From: Aspergillus flavus
Taxonomy: Eukaryota > Ascomycota > Eurotiomycetes > Eurotiales > Aspergillaceae
Length of the DNA: 64,000 bases
Direction: 5' to 3'
Assembly (NCBI RefSeq): GCF_009017415.1
Contig: NC_092405.1
Coordinates: 2,480,001 to 2,544,000 of the forward strand
Positions 1 through 12,052 of this stretch are shown here, in pieces. A program made the translations under genes and the position numbers. Under the pieces are notes generated by a model that searched no databases, had not been told where the DNA came from, and worked only from the letters and a program-made list of their open reading frames with translations. Within the stretch, counting starts at the first letter, position 1; each line of letters begins with the position of its first letter.

Positions 1-416
1 GTCCCGTAGGACGTATCGGCTAAGATATACAATTTTGGTGATGTCTCCGTAGTATCCGCCATATTGAGCTGAGAAACCGAATGGGCTAGGCCATCTGAGT
101 TTGCAGTATCACTGGCTCCGTCTTTCTGCGTCTGAGAAACACTGCTGTCTGTAACGTTGCGTTTGTTCAAACCGCGACTAAGCAATTGAAACACCCGTGG
201 TGCGTCCGGGAGCATATCATCGGGAAACTGAAGAGCAATTCGCTTGTAACGGGCATCTCGGATCTCCTTCAACGTGCGATCAATATCGTAAGTGATTGAT
301 AGTTCCTCATCCGACAACGCACGTGGTGCCTCTTGTGTAGTAACGGGTTCTGTGGCCTCGAGAATACGATCATCGGGGGTTGACAGCACGGGGGCTGCTG
401 CCATTTCGGTGGTCAT
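1..416 (-). CDS. dph2: Dph2, diphthamide synthesis subunit (N-terminal part, cut by left window edge)
   Basis: This is the first 138 codons of a minus-strand gene that starts at the ATG at 416-414 and runs off the left edge. The translation begins MTTEMAAAPVLSTPDD and reaches RYKRIALQFPDDMLPDAPRV, followed near the edge by LYILADTSYG. The phrase QFPDDML and an ILADTSYG segment leading towards a cysteine are characteristic of Dph2, which pairs with Dph1 as the cytosolic radical-SAM-type [4Fe-4S] enzyme. That enzyme moves the 3-amino-3-carboxypropyl group to the target histidine of elongation factor 2, the first step of diphthamide synthesis. Dph1 has similar motifs, but the spelling here fits Dph2 better. 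A second ATG four codons downstream is an alternative start. The iron-sulphur cysteines lie outside the window. Confidence 0.85.
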   Translation of the reverse strand, partial: MTTEMAAAPVLSTPDDRILEATEPVTTQEAPRALSDEELSITYDIDRTLKEIRDARYKRIALQFPDDMLPDAPRVFQLLSRGLNKRNVTDSSVSQTQKDGASDTANSDGLAHSVSQLNMADTTETSPKLYILADTSYG

Positions 417-842
417 CTCGAGAAATTGATGATAACAGTTGTATAACTGATAGTAGGAGAAAACCCTGCTGAATTGGAGCGATCGTGGAGATCGGCGGGG
501 TTTGCAATTGTTGTGGATTTTTTTTTTTTCGCGATTTTGGCAGAACAAGAAGTCCCCCACTTCACCCCGCCATTACTACTACTTAGTATTTCCGTACAAG
601 AGCCAATCGCGCGGACACCAATTACTGATGTTGTATGCATGAAATGCGATGCTGTCTCCCTTTCATTCTCTACCTTTCTCATTCATAATATCTCTGTCCT
701 AATGAAATGGAGAATCGATTATGTGTAAGGTAAGATTTTATTACTGCCAAAGACATGTATTTTTTATTATGTAGGTAGGTATGATCGCCTAGCTATCAGA
801 TATACATAAGATAGTAACGTGCTGCACAAAAGGCTCTCTGAC
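417..842. other. Intergenic: dph2 promoter and maleylacetate reductase 3' region
   Basis: No gene seen. It holds a T-run near 518-530 and a CCAAT pentamer at 603-607, about 190 bases upstream of the dph2 start. Confidence 0.6.
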
Positions 843-1979
843 CTACAAATCCGCCCGTGCTGGCTCCCCAGCCCAAACACGTCGAATCAATTCACGGATT
901 GGTGCGCGCTCGATCTCCCGTGGATTCCAGTAGGGGTTGCTAACAGCAATATCGGCTGCCTTATCGATATCTTCCTCCTTCATGCCAAAGTCCTTAAGGC
1001 CTCGCTTGACTTGCAATTTAGACAACAAGGCGTTTAAACCCTGGACAGCATCACCATTGCTATCGGGAAGTGCTTCAGCCAGCTTCTTCATTGCCTCTGG
1101 AATCTTCGGCGCATTGTAAGAGATTGCATGGGGTAACACCGCTGTATGTGTCTCTGCATGAGGCAAGTTGAAACTGCCACCTAAAGTATGGCATAGTTTA
1201 TGGTGGATAGACATACCCACACTACCAAGGCAGGTTCCGCAGAGCCAAGCTCCATACAGAGCCGACGCCCGGGCAGATTGTGATGTGGGATTCTCGACAA
1301 TCTCAGGAAGGGCTGATGCTAGTGCCCGGGTACCCTCGGCGGCCATCAAGTTGATGACGGGGTTAGTATTGCGGGCATAGAGTGCTTCGACTAGTCGTAT
1401 GATAACCGTTGAGCTTTCGACATCATATAATGGTCAGGTTCGTAAGGACTCACCGGCATGAGCGATAGCATTCACACCACTGGTAGCACTCATTGCTGGT
1501 GGCAGTGTCATAGTAAGGTCGACATCGTAAATGACAGTTCCAGGAAGGATTTTAGGATCCGAACGTGTCTTCTTCAAACCATCGGCCGTCTCACCCAAGA
1601 TAGGAGTCATTTCACTTCCCGCATAGGTGGTTGGAATGCAAATGTGAGGCAAGCCCGTACGGATGCTGATGGCTTTCCCCAGCCCGATGGTGCTTCCACC
1701 GCCGATAGAGATGACCAAATCAGCATTTTGAGACTTCGCATACTCGAGAGCCTTTTCTGTAATGTGTGTAGGAGTGTGCATCGTAGCCTCATTAAAGATA
1801 CCGGCTACCTTCCCCTTTAGGACATCCTTGACCATCTCCGCTTGGCTGACCTGCTGTGGTGTCGACAACACCAGTGGAGCCTTCAGATTGAGTCTGGAGA
1901 TCTCATCGGGCAGTTTCTGGAGAGTACCACTGCCGAAGACGACTCGTCCAGGGTTCGCATTATATTCGAATGCATCCAT
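843..1979 (-). CDS. Maleylacetate reductase (iron-type alcohol dehydrogenase family)
   Basis: Two exons, complement(843..1390, 1454..1979), give 357 residues, the usual length of the family. The 63-nt intron starts GTGAGT and ends CTAG; joining it yields AIAHAVEALYARNTNP, an uninterrupted family motif. The N-terminal half is a nucleotide-binding fold with VISIGGGSTIGLGKA at about residues 90-103 and IPTTYAGSEMTP at 115-126. The C-terminal half is helical with SIHHKLCHTLGG. These are typical of maleylacetate reductases, which use NAD(P)H to reduce maleylacetate to 3-oxoadipate in the hydroxyquinol branch of aromatic breakdown (resorcinol and similar substrates) in the cytosol. No hydroxyquinol dioxygenase or phenol hydroxylase is adjacent, so the gene appears to stand alone here. 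Upstream on the same strand are TATAAA at 2059-2064 and a CCAAT next to it. The precise substrate is inferred. Confidence 0.85.
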
Positions 1980-2654
1980 GTTAAGAGCTTGTTCTGTCGT
2001 TGTGACGTTGGAAGAAGATGGAAGTCACAGTGGGAACAGTCAATGCGAATCAAATTGGTTTATATCTAGGTTAGTGCTACTTGTGTAGGAACTGGCGGTC
2101 GACCGATATAAGTACCGAGACCTTATGTTTTAGACGAAGCTTTGATCATCATGAATAATCTCTCTGCCCCCCACACCCCACCAGTAGTGGGAAACGGTCC
2201 TGCAAACAACCGTCAGGCAAATGCCTTTGCCGTGGGTCCTCTTCGCGGGGGTCCTGATTTCTCGGCAGCTGCTGTTCTGATCGCTTCCCGGGAAGGCCGA
2301 TTTATAAGAGAAGGACGGCGCAGTTCCTCACATCGGAAATCCCCCGTTCTGTAACTAAATTGACCAACGTCACAGGGTTAAAGAAGGCTAATTTGTTTCT
2401 AGGCTCAAAAGATCGAAATTGACGTCAGGTTCAATCATGTAGAGAATACTTGCCAATATTGACATATAATATCCATGGTTAACCCGATTAAGTTACATAC
2501 TATAAGATGCAAGGGTTCCGACCTTGCATCTCACCAATCTAAATGGTTTCTTCCCATAGAAAAACTCCCCACGCTATGCATTCCTGCCGTGCCGTCTGTC
2601 CCCCGCAAGCCAATTCTCTTCGTGCAGGTACGAGTAGCAGTAAGAGCGACAGGA
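1980..2654. other. Intergenic: reductase promoter and jip5 3' region
   Basis: No convincing gene. The short plus-strand frame at 2142-2354 has no recognisable protein character. The stretch carries the reductase promoter elements at 2054-2064. Confidence 0.55.
2054..2064 (-). promoter_or_regulatory. TATA/CCAAT elements of the maleylacetate reductase gene
   Basis: On the minus strand the sequence reads TATAAACCAAT, 75-85 bases upstream of the ATG at 1979. Spacing suits a fungal core promoter; function is inferred. Confidence 0.35.
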
Positions 2655-3999
2655 TCAATCAAGATCATAGAACGCCATGACGTGTTGGCCGCCGCTGCGA
2701 TCCTTGCCCTTGCCCTTCTTCCGTTTTCTCTTCGCTTCGTCGGCCCGCCGACGTTCTCCATCGCTATCGTCCGAGTCATCATTATCGTCGTCGTCGCTGT
2801 CTTCATCACTGTCTCCAAGCATGTGCTTTTCACCAGCGCTAGCGCCATTTGCCCCAGATCCGACTGCTTCATGCCAAACCTTGACCACCTGTCCACCACC
2901 ACTGACCATACGTCCTTCCACATCAAATCCTAGACCGACAACTCCCTCCGTTTCATCGTGCGTGACCTCTGACACAACTTTGTTGGGGCCAATCCTGACG
3001 AACTTAACACCACCACTTCCGAGACCAACCGCGACCATCTTGCCCCTTCCGAGCTCATCAGGAACCATCGCGAGGGTTTCGAGAGACTCTCCTTCACCGC
3101 CGCTTCGCTGGACGTAGATGCGCTCGTCTTGATCGTCCCATGCACCCTTTTCCCAAAGGGTCAGGACCCCACTGGAGCCACCCACAATCACTTTCTCGCC
3201 GCGGCTTGTCCCGGTCGTGGCCAAGCCACCGACATACACGGAGCTGATCAATTCTTCTTCCTGGTCCTCACTGCGCACCATTACCCCGCGTCGTAGATCC
3301 GTCACGGCCAACGTAGTACCACCAGTTGATACCCATTGTTTGCTAAATCCCGAGGTACTAGTATCCGATGCAGGCAATGGGGTGATAGACGAGATGTAAT
3401 CATCGTGAGGATGGTGTGACTGTTGTGGCCGGGCCGAGACGCGGGAAAACGGAAGGCGAAGGTCGTAGAGGTGTAGTGCGCTCGAGTCAGTAGCGAGAAG
3501 GAGGGTTTGGGGGGAAAGCGCATGAATGACGGTTGGGGCATCAACGGAGCTGCAGAACAAAAACAAATCAATAGAAGTCCTCCACTCGCCGATTGCCCCA
3601 CGAAACTATATATATATTTAACAGCCATTATAGGACTCACCCATCTTTCTCCGGGGGAATTGCAATCTTGTTTTCTACCACACCGGTCTCTGCCTTTGCA
3701 GCTTTAACCAACCCATCTGTTCCAGCGGAGTACAACGATTCACCGTCAATTCCAAATGTTAAGCACCGACAACTGCCCTTATGTCTTCTCGTCCTCCACA
3801 TCGTATCAATATGTCCTCGACCATTTCGCGATGAGGAAGTCGACGCCTGATCGTCGTCACTGTCCACTTCATCTGACGGAAGACGGAAGGTTTCAACATG
3901 ACCGGAGGCAAGCCCAACGGAGACAATTGGCTCCTTAGGGTGTATAGCCTGGGCGAATAGATCCGCAGAAAGCGGTAATGTGCAGACTGTGTCAAACAT
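2655..3999 (-). CDS. jip5: Jip5, WD-repeat ribosome biogenesis protein
   Basis: Two exons, complement(2655..3549, 3641..3999), give 417 residues. The 91-nt intron (GTGAGT...CTGCAG) joins PPEKDG to SVDAPTV in frame. The protein starts [20 protein letters not shown], continues with degenerate WD40 blades (for example [19 protein letters not shown] and [20 protein letters not shown]) and ends in an acidic stretch followed by a lysine-rich nuclear-type tail (about residues 365-405). This order and length match yeast Jip5 and animal WDR55, nucleolar WD proteins needed for rRNA processing and 60S assembly. It lies head to tail behind cbhA and ahead of the reductase, all on the minus strand, with no sign of functional grouping. 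The family assignment is firm; details of its role are known only from orthologues. Confidence 0.88.
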
Positions 4000-4540
4000 G
4001 GCGATTCAATGAGGAAATAAGTGGTCACCAATTTTCCCTTTTTTTTCCCTTCGGAGCTCTTGGATAAAGCTCGGATCGATCTCCCGCTGGAGAAAGTGCG
4101 GGCCGATGAATCTTCCGCAGGCGGTTCCACTTGTTAATTATATATTTCAAATGTAACCACGTTCCCGATCGACCATCTACCACTCCAAATACTGCTGCTA
4201 CTTATTATGATTGGCGCTACAATGTTTCTAGCAATCTGAATAACAAATGTGGAATGAAAGACTCTGTCTCGTCAATTTGTCCTAATTGAATACAGACGAA
4301 GAAAAGAACGCGAACCACAGAGAATGTCACAACAAATTCAAATCCGGTCGAACCCCCTGATTTTGCTCGGCAGAACCAAGGTAAAGAGAAATGAAAGCAA
4401 AGAGCAAAGTATAGACACATCTGTCCTTGTTAGGCCTCTATCCAGCACATCTTTTTCCCATGCTATGTACATGTTCTCGCTCAATGTTGCCGATGCCAAA
4501 CCCAATAGGGCTAGCCTTGACTGCCCATAAATTCTGGCAC
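4000..4540. other. Intergenic: jip5 promoter and cbhA 3' region
   Basis: No gene seen. There is a T-run at about 4037-4048 just upstream of jip5. The rest is unremarkable. Confidence 0.6.
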
Positions 4541-6026
4541 TTAAGCTGGAGCGTCGAAAGTAGAGCCGATCGGTCCATACTTGATGTTAGAGTAGGTCAC
4601 CGTGGCACTGCCGCTCTGCGACTCAACCTTCTCAGGGTCACCGGCGTGTGGCTCGCAGGTGCCACGAGCGACACCGGGGGCGGTTGCGTCAGCGTCTTCT
4701 GGGTAGCTGCTGTCCAGCCACATCATGCTGGAATGGTGGTCATCCCATATACTGAGGGTCAGAACCATGGAGGACAAGGCGTTGCCCATACCCTGGAGTC
4801 CCCCGTGCTGCGCGAAGATGTCGTCATCGCCGAATGCCTTCTTCTGGGCAGTGCAGAAGTCGGCGGTGATCGAGTTACCAGTGACACCGTCAACGTTCGA
4901 TGCGGCATTGGCGATGACTTTACCGCCCTGCACGTAGAAGCGCTTGATCTCCGACAAGGCCCCAGAGTCGGTGCCATCAGCAGTAATGAATTGGGTTACC
5001 ACCGTAACTGGGGAGGAAGAGTCAACCAGCTTGCTGGGGCCATAGAAAGACTCATTGCCCATGCGGTAAGCGTTGAAGTCACAACCATCAGGGTCGCAAG
5101 TTCCTGCATAACGTTCGCTGGAGTAAGTTCCTCCACAAGTATCGCCCTCACACATGGTCTGAGCGGTATCATCGCAAGGATGGGGTGTGTAGGCCGTAGA
5201 GATGCTGTTGGCTTCCCAGATATCCATCTCGGGGCAGCAGGAACCGTGGCCACCAACACCGGCATTCTTGTCGCTGTCGGAAGGCTCCCAACCTTCTACG
5301 TTGGCCTGATATCTAATGTTACTATCTTTGGTCGAAAATATTAAGGCGGACTTCTTACCTGGCCGTTAATAAACTTCAAGTCTCGCGGGCATTGTGAATC
5401 ACAGTAGCCAGTTCCATACTTGGCACCAGCCTTGTTGGTTGAGTACTTCGCGACACCACCGTCGGCATCCATAGAGACGAAGTAAACGGCACCGTTCAAG
5501 CCACAAGGAAGCTTAGAAGCGTCAACATCAAAAGTGAACTCGTTGTTCAAGAGATTGAATGTCTGGTATGACTCGTCGTCGTCTGCCATCAGGTACAGGC
5601 GAGAGCCGATATTGGCACCAGTGACAAACTGGAGGGTCAGGGCATCGCCGCTGGTGGTAACACCGTAAGTCCCTTCGTAATCAGCTCCATCCAGAGCGCA
5701 GTTCGAAGCACAGGATTCGTTATCAGGGCAGAGGGTGGCATCCCACTTCAAGTTGATTCAGTCAGTCAGGTGTACATGTTCTTTGGATAGATGCGTGGAT
5801 GAAAACTTACAGTGTTGCCAGTGTAACAGTTAGTGGAGCCATCAACGGAGTGCAACCAACGCCAGTTGGAATCAAGCACAACAGAGCCTTTCTGCTCGGT
5901 GCAAGTGCCACCAGCAGCACACTTTTGCCAGGTCAAGGAAGGGTGGGTTTCCGCCGTCAAAGTTCCAGCCTGCTGGGCCTGGACGGCAGTCCAAAAGGCG
6001 GAGAAGAGAAGTGCACGTTGATGCAT
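4541..6026 (-). CDS. cbhA: Cellobiohydrolase, glycoside hydrolase family 7, without cellulose-binding module
   Basis: Three exons, complement(4541..5305, 5359..5745, 5811..6026), give 455 residues; the introns are 53 and 65 nt. Residues 1-17 form a secretion signal ending AVQA before QQAGTL. The catalytic core carries [10 protein letters not shown], placing the nucleophile at E227, the assisting D229 and the acid/base E232; less the signal these are close to the E212/D214/E217 pattern of Trichoderma Cel7A. The enzyme cuts cellobiose from the reducing ends of cellulose chains outside the cell. It ends GSTFDAPA directly after the catalytic fold: there is no Ser/Thr linker and no CBM1, as in Aspergillus CbhA rather than CbhB. 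The upstream region has a TATA box and one CreA-type site; no GGCTAA XlnR site was found within about 600 bases. Confidence 0.95.
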
Positions 6027-6123
6027 TGCGAATGCTCTATAGAAAGAGAGAATAGATTGAACTGATTGCTATTGTTGCCTGTCCTGCGATGATATTCTGA
6101 CCTTGAGTAGGAGGCGTCCGGTC

Positions 6124-6169
6124 TTTATATAACCTGTCTGCCTTCGGAATTACGAGAGAAACACCCCGG
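6124..6169 (-). promoter_or_regulatory. cbhA core promoter: TATA box and CreA-type site
   Basis: On the minus strand a TATATAAAG-like box lies at about 6124-6131, roughly 100 bases before the cbhA ATG. CCGGGG at 6164-6169 fits the SYGGRG consensus of the carbon-catabolite repressor CreA. Repression by glucose would be expected for a cellulase but is inferred. Confidence 0.45.
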
Positions 6170-6629
6170 TGTTCATTTCGGAAAAATTCCTGTACGAAGC
6201 CCTATCCATACCAGCCGGTGCAACGGACCGCGAAGCCGCTGAAATGACCGTTTCATAGAGATTGAGGAAGCCATACAGGAACCGCCGGGATCACATGAGC
6301 ATAATGCTGTTGAGGTATAGCCAAGAGTGGATCCTAGAGCGTTCATGACATATGCGTAGTGAAAACTTGAGGAGTGTTGGCGCATAAGGGCTGCAGTTGG
6401 TCCGAGATGGTAACGGAGTATGCTCCGAAATAATGCATTAAGCGCTATCCTCAACAGCTCCGGTTAGAGAATTACAGGAAGGGGGAAGAACCATGGCCCT
6501 TGCTAATTTCGAAGACTGTCAGCAGGGTGAGGAGATATGCTACATGCTTGTTGGGTCGGCCTTCCGATCGAAAGAGACTAACAAGGACTATACACGGAGG
6601 TATATTCTACTACCAAAAGCTCGAGTTGA

Positions 6630-7254
6630 TCAGGAGCCCAGTGAGGACGTATGAAACTGGTGCCATATTCCAAACAGACGTCCTGCTCGGGTGAATGTCT
6701 TCTTCACGACTTGTCGCCCCGGCTTGTCCGGCCAATTCTTCCATTGCCGGAGACTAGGCATTTGTGGCAATCTCAACCCGGGTGTAGTACACAGATCGAA
6801 TCTTAGTTCTAGTCCTTGTTTGGGAAGTCGATCGGCAAGACGAAACTCCCTATAGCTGTGGGTAAGGACGAGGTGGTATGATGTGTACTGATTGGTCGCG
6901 ATGCAGATTCTGAAGCATTGAGCGTTTAGATGAAGGAATGGCCCATCATTAAAACGCTCTGGATAAACCCTGCCGATCGTCGGAATGCGGGGGAGAAGAT
7001 CCATCAATGAAATCAAGCCTCGCGGCGCCCTTGACCTGTCGGCACTGTTGTTCGTGGAATTGTGGCTGCCAGATGGCGCCCGGGAACTTGGCATATCGTG
7101 GCTAATGTAACCGTTCACTCTATTCCAACCAATATCAAACCCTTCCGGCCATTTACGGTTTCGGCTCTGAGCGCTTCTGCTATTCTTCGACCAAGGCACA
7201 GTTGCAGAGTCTGGGTCTGGGAACAGCAGCCCTCCGTGCCGTTCTTGTAACTAG
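6630..7254 (-). other. Unrecognised open frame of 208 codons
   Basis: The minus-strand frame is open from just after a TAG at about 7257-7255 to a stop at 6630. It has no early Met and no domain I know. Stretches such as KWPEGFDIGWNRVNGYIS and LRQWKNWPDKPGRQV look protein-like, but splice sites and partners are not evident. It could be a decayed exon, a lineage-specific gene or chance: given the six frames and the window length, about one such open run would not be surprising. Confidence 0.2.
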
Positions 7255-8226
7255 AACCTCTTGTGGTGCATAAGTCATATGCAGCTAGGATCTTCGGGAA
7301 TTATCCGCGACAGTTATCCCTGTAGAAACCCATCCTCAGAGCAGTACGATTGTCTGACGCCCTCCTTCACACCCGGACATCTTTCGATACAGCTGATAGG
7401 ATGTGGGGCTGGTACCTTGCAGATCGTTTCCCTATTAAATCCATACCTTTGCCTGATATCCTTCGGCAGCTGTCATATTAGAAGACTTCATATTTAGCCG
7501 GTATTCTGGCCCCAAATTGACCAGACGGAACTTTCGTCCGTATCACTCTGGTGACCACTAACTTGGTCATGGCCACCATCCTGTCGCTTCGACGGAGGAG
7601 AGAAGAAAATTGAAGGACCCTTGGTTGGGCTATTGTAGTTTCATTGTTGCTACTTTGATTCGAGATGCCCTGTTTCGGGGTATAATGGTCGAACTTGTCC
7701 ACTCGCCTGGTTCTTTTCGCTCTACGTCTGCGAATGGGCTTCAGCTCCTGCGGGCATTCCACTTGATTATCCCCTTCGAGTAGCCTGGCATCCTTCTGTC
7801 CGATCACCTGTATATCTCTAACAGGACCCCGGTAGTATATATTTGGAACCGCATAAGGCACAAGTCTAGCCTCTAGATTGTCAAGGAAGGTAGCCCGTGG
7901 AATGCTATGGTAGTGTTCTGCACAAGGCTGGTTTTTGTTCCTAGTATGTAAATGTAAACATGAGTGATAAAACGAGGGAGCCTCAGGCCGACGAACCTCG
8001 GCTTAACGGCAGCCCCACTGGATATCAATAATCAGACCCGAAAAGGAAAGATGCAGCCGAGACGGACCGTCGGCACTTCTCTTCATTCTTCCTTCACTTC
8101 CACCTACAGTCTTTCTTACTGCATTCATTTGTTGAGCACAGATTGATTTCTCTATTGGTTGATATCATAGACCGAAATTAGAAAATACACTTAGACATAG
8201 AGGGTAAAAGGAACCTTGCTTGCATC

Positions 8227-9547
8227 ATGGCATGGTATAGCCAGACTGTTGACATTCTTCGCGATTCGGTTGCGAACCACCACGCCCAACTTCCCGTGCT
8301 CGCTGCGACAGGGGCGGCCTCGTTGACTGTGGGGCTCCTCTTGCGCTCGCTTCTCACCGATAAGCATCCGCAAGGTTCTGTACTCCATTGCCCCCGAGCT
8401 ATAGTCTCGTCCTCCGCGTCAGAGGCAGAGAACGGTGAAATTCCTCTCCCAAACGATGTGCTCCCGGGGGCTCGTGATGTGCCGACTCCGTATGGATCGA
8501 TGCGAGTATATGAATGGGGTCCAGTAGATGGACCGAAGGTCTTGTTCGTCCATGGTATCACCACGCCGTGTATTGCCCTCGGTGGAGTGGCGCATGCACT
8601 GGCAGATCAAGGATGTCGAGTTATGCTATTCGACTTGTAAGTAGCCTATCGGTCATAGCTCTGTCTGGACCTTGAAAGAAAGTTTTCCTTTGCTTCCTTT
8701 TCTTATCTAATACATGGCGACCAGGTTTGGAAGAGGGTACTCGGATTGCCCGTCCGATCTCCCTCAGGACGATCGACTCTTTGCGACCCAAATATTGCTT
8801 GCTTTGAGCACATCTTCAGTGTCGTGGACCGGAGCTGGTAGTGGTAAATTTAGCCTAGTTGGCTACTCATTAGGAGGAGGGATAGCAGCATCTTTTGCGT
8901 CGTTCTTTCCCCAGCTACTCTCTTCGCTGGTGTTGCTTGCCCCGGCGGGCTTGATACGTGACTCTCAGATCAGCTTTCAGTCACGGCTCCTTTATTCCCG
9001 CGGCCTCATTCCAGAACGTGTCTTGGGTTTCCTTGTCGGCCGTCGTCTCCGTGCGGGCCCACTAACCACGCCGAAACCCAAATCTCAAAAGATTAACGCC
9101 GCGGATGCATTGACCGAGGAACTTCCCTCGCAAGGAGGCGCCAACACTCAACTGTTGTCTCGAGCGTACCCGCATGTTACTGTGCCCGGAGCTGTTAAAT
9201 GGCAAGTTAACTGTCACGCTGGCTTCGTTCATGCTTTCATGTCCAGCATGCAACACGGGCCGATCTTGCAGCAGCGCCAACGGGAATCATGGGAGCGCCT
9301 GGGTGAATATCTATCTGCGCAAAGCAAACTGTCGCCTGAAGAACAGCAGGATAACGGTCTCCCCAGTGACAAAGTAATTATTATGTGTGGCGAACATGAC
9401 TCGGTTATTGTCAAGGACGAACTCGTCCCAGATGCTACTTCTGCTCTTCAGGGAAACGTGGAATTCAGATACTTTAATGCGGGACACGAGTTCCCCAGTA
9501 CAAAATATGATGACGTCGCACGCGCCTTATTGGAAGTGTTACATTGA
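8227..9547 (+). CDS. Membrane-anchored alpha/beta hydrolase
   Basis: Two exons, 8227..8636 and 8725..9547, give 410 residues; the 88-nt intron (GTAAGT...CAG) joins LFDL to FGRGYSDCP, the usual strand-4 region of the fold. Residues about 22-45 (LPVLAATGAASLTVGLLLRS) are a probable N-terminal membrane anchor. The catalytic triad is visible: nucleophile S185 in VGYSLGGG, D362 in MCGEHDSVI and H391 in NAGHEFP, with the oxyanion loop at FVHGITTP. This is the general serine-hydrolase family (lipase, esterase or ABHD6-like monoacylglycerol lipase); the substrate cannot be told from sequence. It is divergent from cbhA across 2.2 kb, and nothing shows the two are co-regulated. The start at 8227 is the first ATG in frame and is needed for the anchor. 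Confidence 0.85.
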
Positions 9548-12052
9548 GAACTGTCTAACAGCTGGACTATATGACAGGAAAAACCCGTTCTTCCTCATCG
9601 AACTGAAGGACCTGTCGTTTGTCCCGGGTATGTGCCCTTTGTATCTTTCTGGGCGTCGGGCTGTGCTGTGATTGTCCAACCTAATAGACTTGTACATATG
9701 ATGCCCTTTTGTGGCCGCTTTAGACCTCCATTTTTTGGTTATGCTTGGAATACAGAGTAGAGTTCCGTGTTCATTTTTTCAGGATTTCGTCTGTAGCGTC
9801 GAGTTGACTTGAGAGTCGTGATACATGATCAGACCGGTCTTGCATTCGCGCGCGAGCAAAGTAAGGTTCATCTGCAGCGGATGACTGGGAAAAACGATCG
9901 ACCACGCAGTGGCTGCTTCCGTCCGGTACATGACTCAGATCTCCTGCACTGAGACCCTTGTTCATGCCGTTCGTAACTCTGCTAGGAACACAGAAAGTCA
10001 GGACGATGGCCACATAAATGGACAAGGAGTCTTACTTGGCGTGTTGTTTGCTTCCCGAAGGCATTGTTGGCATAACTTGAGCTCAGCCTATGGTACCGGC
10101 GTGTACTGAGATAACTGGACAGTTGTGCAACGGCGTGCCCAATCGACTATTGTACCGTTTCGAGAGAAGATTGTTCGGACGTATATATTGTTGATCGTCG
10201 CAATGGAGAGAAGTTCTGAGGGTGCAATCACGGATTTGAAGTGGTAGAAACTGCAGTCTTTCTATATATGTGGTTTGGTGGTGTTGCTAACCTTTGGGAA
10301 TGTACTAGGGAAAAGCGTGGAAAGAGTGTAAGTTTATATACCTCCTCGAGGTATATATCGCGCAATTGCTTAAAAGGGGAGCCCGATGTTTGTGATACGA
10401 GAATTGAAAGAAGAAGCCTCTACGATAGCTTAGCTCGGAATCGACGAAAATGAGTCGATTGCGGGAGAGTGACGCAGAGATGGGGATCTTCGGCTTGACT
10501 GCATTTTTGGGCATCGTTTCTCTAACCGTTCACTTGGAATAGTCCCGCTGATTATCTTCATTTACTTTGAGCGGAGAACCAAGCCTGTTTAGGTCCGCCA
10601 CATGGTGAGATGGGGCTCTGCCCTGCATATGCTTTAGCAAGTCCACTTTCGAGAGACCCACCAAGACATTGCCATGGCGGAAACTACAAAATTAGTTTCA
10701 CGGGCTCTAGACCCAGAAGAGGCTGGTTTGCCGATGATCATTTGGGAGGGGGAGGGGAGTAGAAACTGGGATATGAGGTCAGACTGGTGTCAGGTTAGAT
10801 CCGGAATGGACATTCTGGGGAACCCATGACCGACAGGTAATAGGTGTCTCGGCCGCGGAGGAAGCGTTATCCTCCATCCTTTCGGTATGCAATTCGGGGT
10901 CCATGATGGCTAAGCGAACTATGGGGTAAGGAAGGTCTTCAGGATGAACGCCGAAGTGTCGTCACCGGATGGGTGAACTGCGAAAGAAGGGGCACAACGC
11001 TGAAACACCGACATCAGATCAGGACTCGGCAATCAAGATGGAAAGCTTCCGTCACGAGTCTAGACCGAGATCAGAACCTGGTCACGTACGAAGGGAAGGG
11101 GGTCAGCAACGAACCGTTTGAAGCTTGGACTAAGATCGAACGGACGTGGGCCAAACGTGGTTGATTGCTCCAGAGGACTGGTCATGGACATGCACTGCCA
11201 CAGCTGATACCTGTCGGTCTCTGTGCCCACTTAGTGCACTGAATCCTTTGATGCTGTTTCGGGTGAGGATCGCCAAGGACACGCTTCCAACGTGCCGATG
11301 CTTTTCCGACTTGAACATACATTGGCAATAATGCGCAGACAGCGTTACTCGCAGACCGTTATGGCTCCGCTACGGAAATTCCCTTATGCAGTACGCAGTA
11401 GGTCTATCTATCTTAATCACTCTCGAAGAATGCGCGAGTCCCATGCCAAGGAACACTTTTTCCATTTGCGAGATTGCGACCGCAAATGTCAGGATACTCG
11501 ACTTCCTCACTGTGCAAGGGTCATTGCCCTTTTTTTTGCCCTTTTTAATTTGTTTTTCTTTTGATTTTCTCTTTTCCTCGTTTCCATCTGATTGCTTCCC
11601 TCCTTCTGAAAAAGGCTAAGTCATGAACATGGGATAAGATATCGATCACCCGTTTAATCGTACATCTCTCACATATTTTGGTTGTCAGACCTTGTTCTGC
11701 TTAGTTGACGACGTGATTTGAGCAATGGTCCTTTAATCAAACGACGAGCCTTCTAATTGCTGGAAAGACTTCTAAGTTACGCCTCGTTCGCGTTGCGGGT
11801 TTGCCTGCAGAAGTCGGGAGCTCTACACGTCGAAAGGGGCGTTTCTCATGCCGGGGTAACCGAAATTGAGATGGTCCTGAAAAAGCAAATCTGTGATTTT
11901 TTTTTTTCCTTCCAAATTTGGTACCAACTACGAGGGGATGCTCAGTAAGTATGCCATTAGTATGGGACTTCTTAGCGGGCAATCGATAGATGATCCGCGG
12001 AGCTAACCTACTAGCCTACCCCTTAGCATAAATGGCTTACCACAAAGTCGGG

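Larger units (their letters stand above)
6027..8226. other. 2.2-kb intergenic region upstream of cbhA and the alpha/beta hydrolase (divergent)
   Basis: It contains the cbhA promoter, a small inverted repeat CGGAGTATGCTCCG at 6414-6427 and several CGG triplets near 6215-6290. A long minus-strand open frame at 6630-7254 and a shorter one at 7478-7861 (basic, RRRRAKRTRR) are unrecognised. No other gene is visible. Confidence 0.5.

Noticed and set aside
4427..5344. 305-codon plus-strand frame
   Set aside because: It is antisense to exon 3 of the GH7 cellobiohydrolase, whose sense frame has clear catalytic motifs; a shadow of biased codons.
6210..6290. CGG/CCG triplets upstream of cbhA as a ClrB site (CGG-N8-CCG)
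   Set aside because: The spacings I could measure were nine, not eight; a zinc-cluster site remains possible but unsupported.
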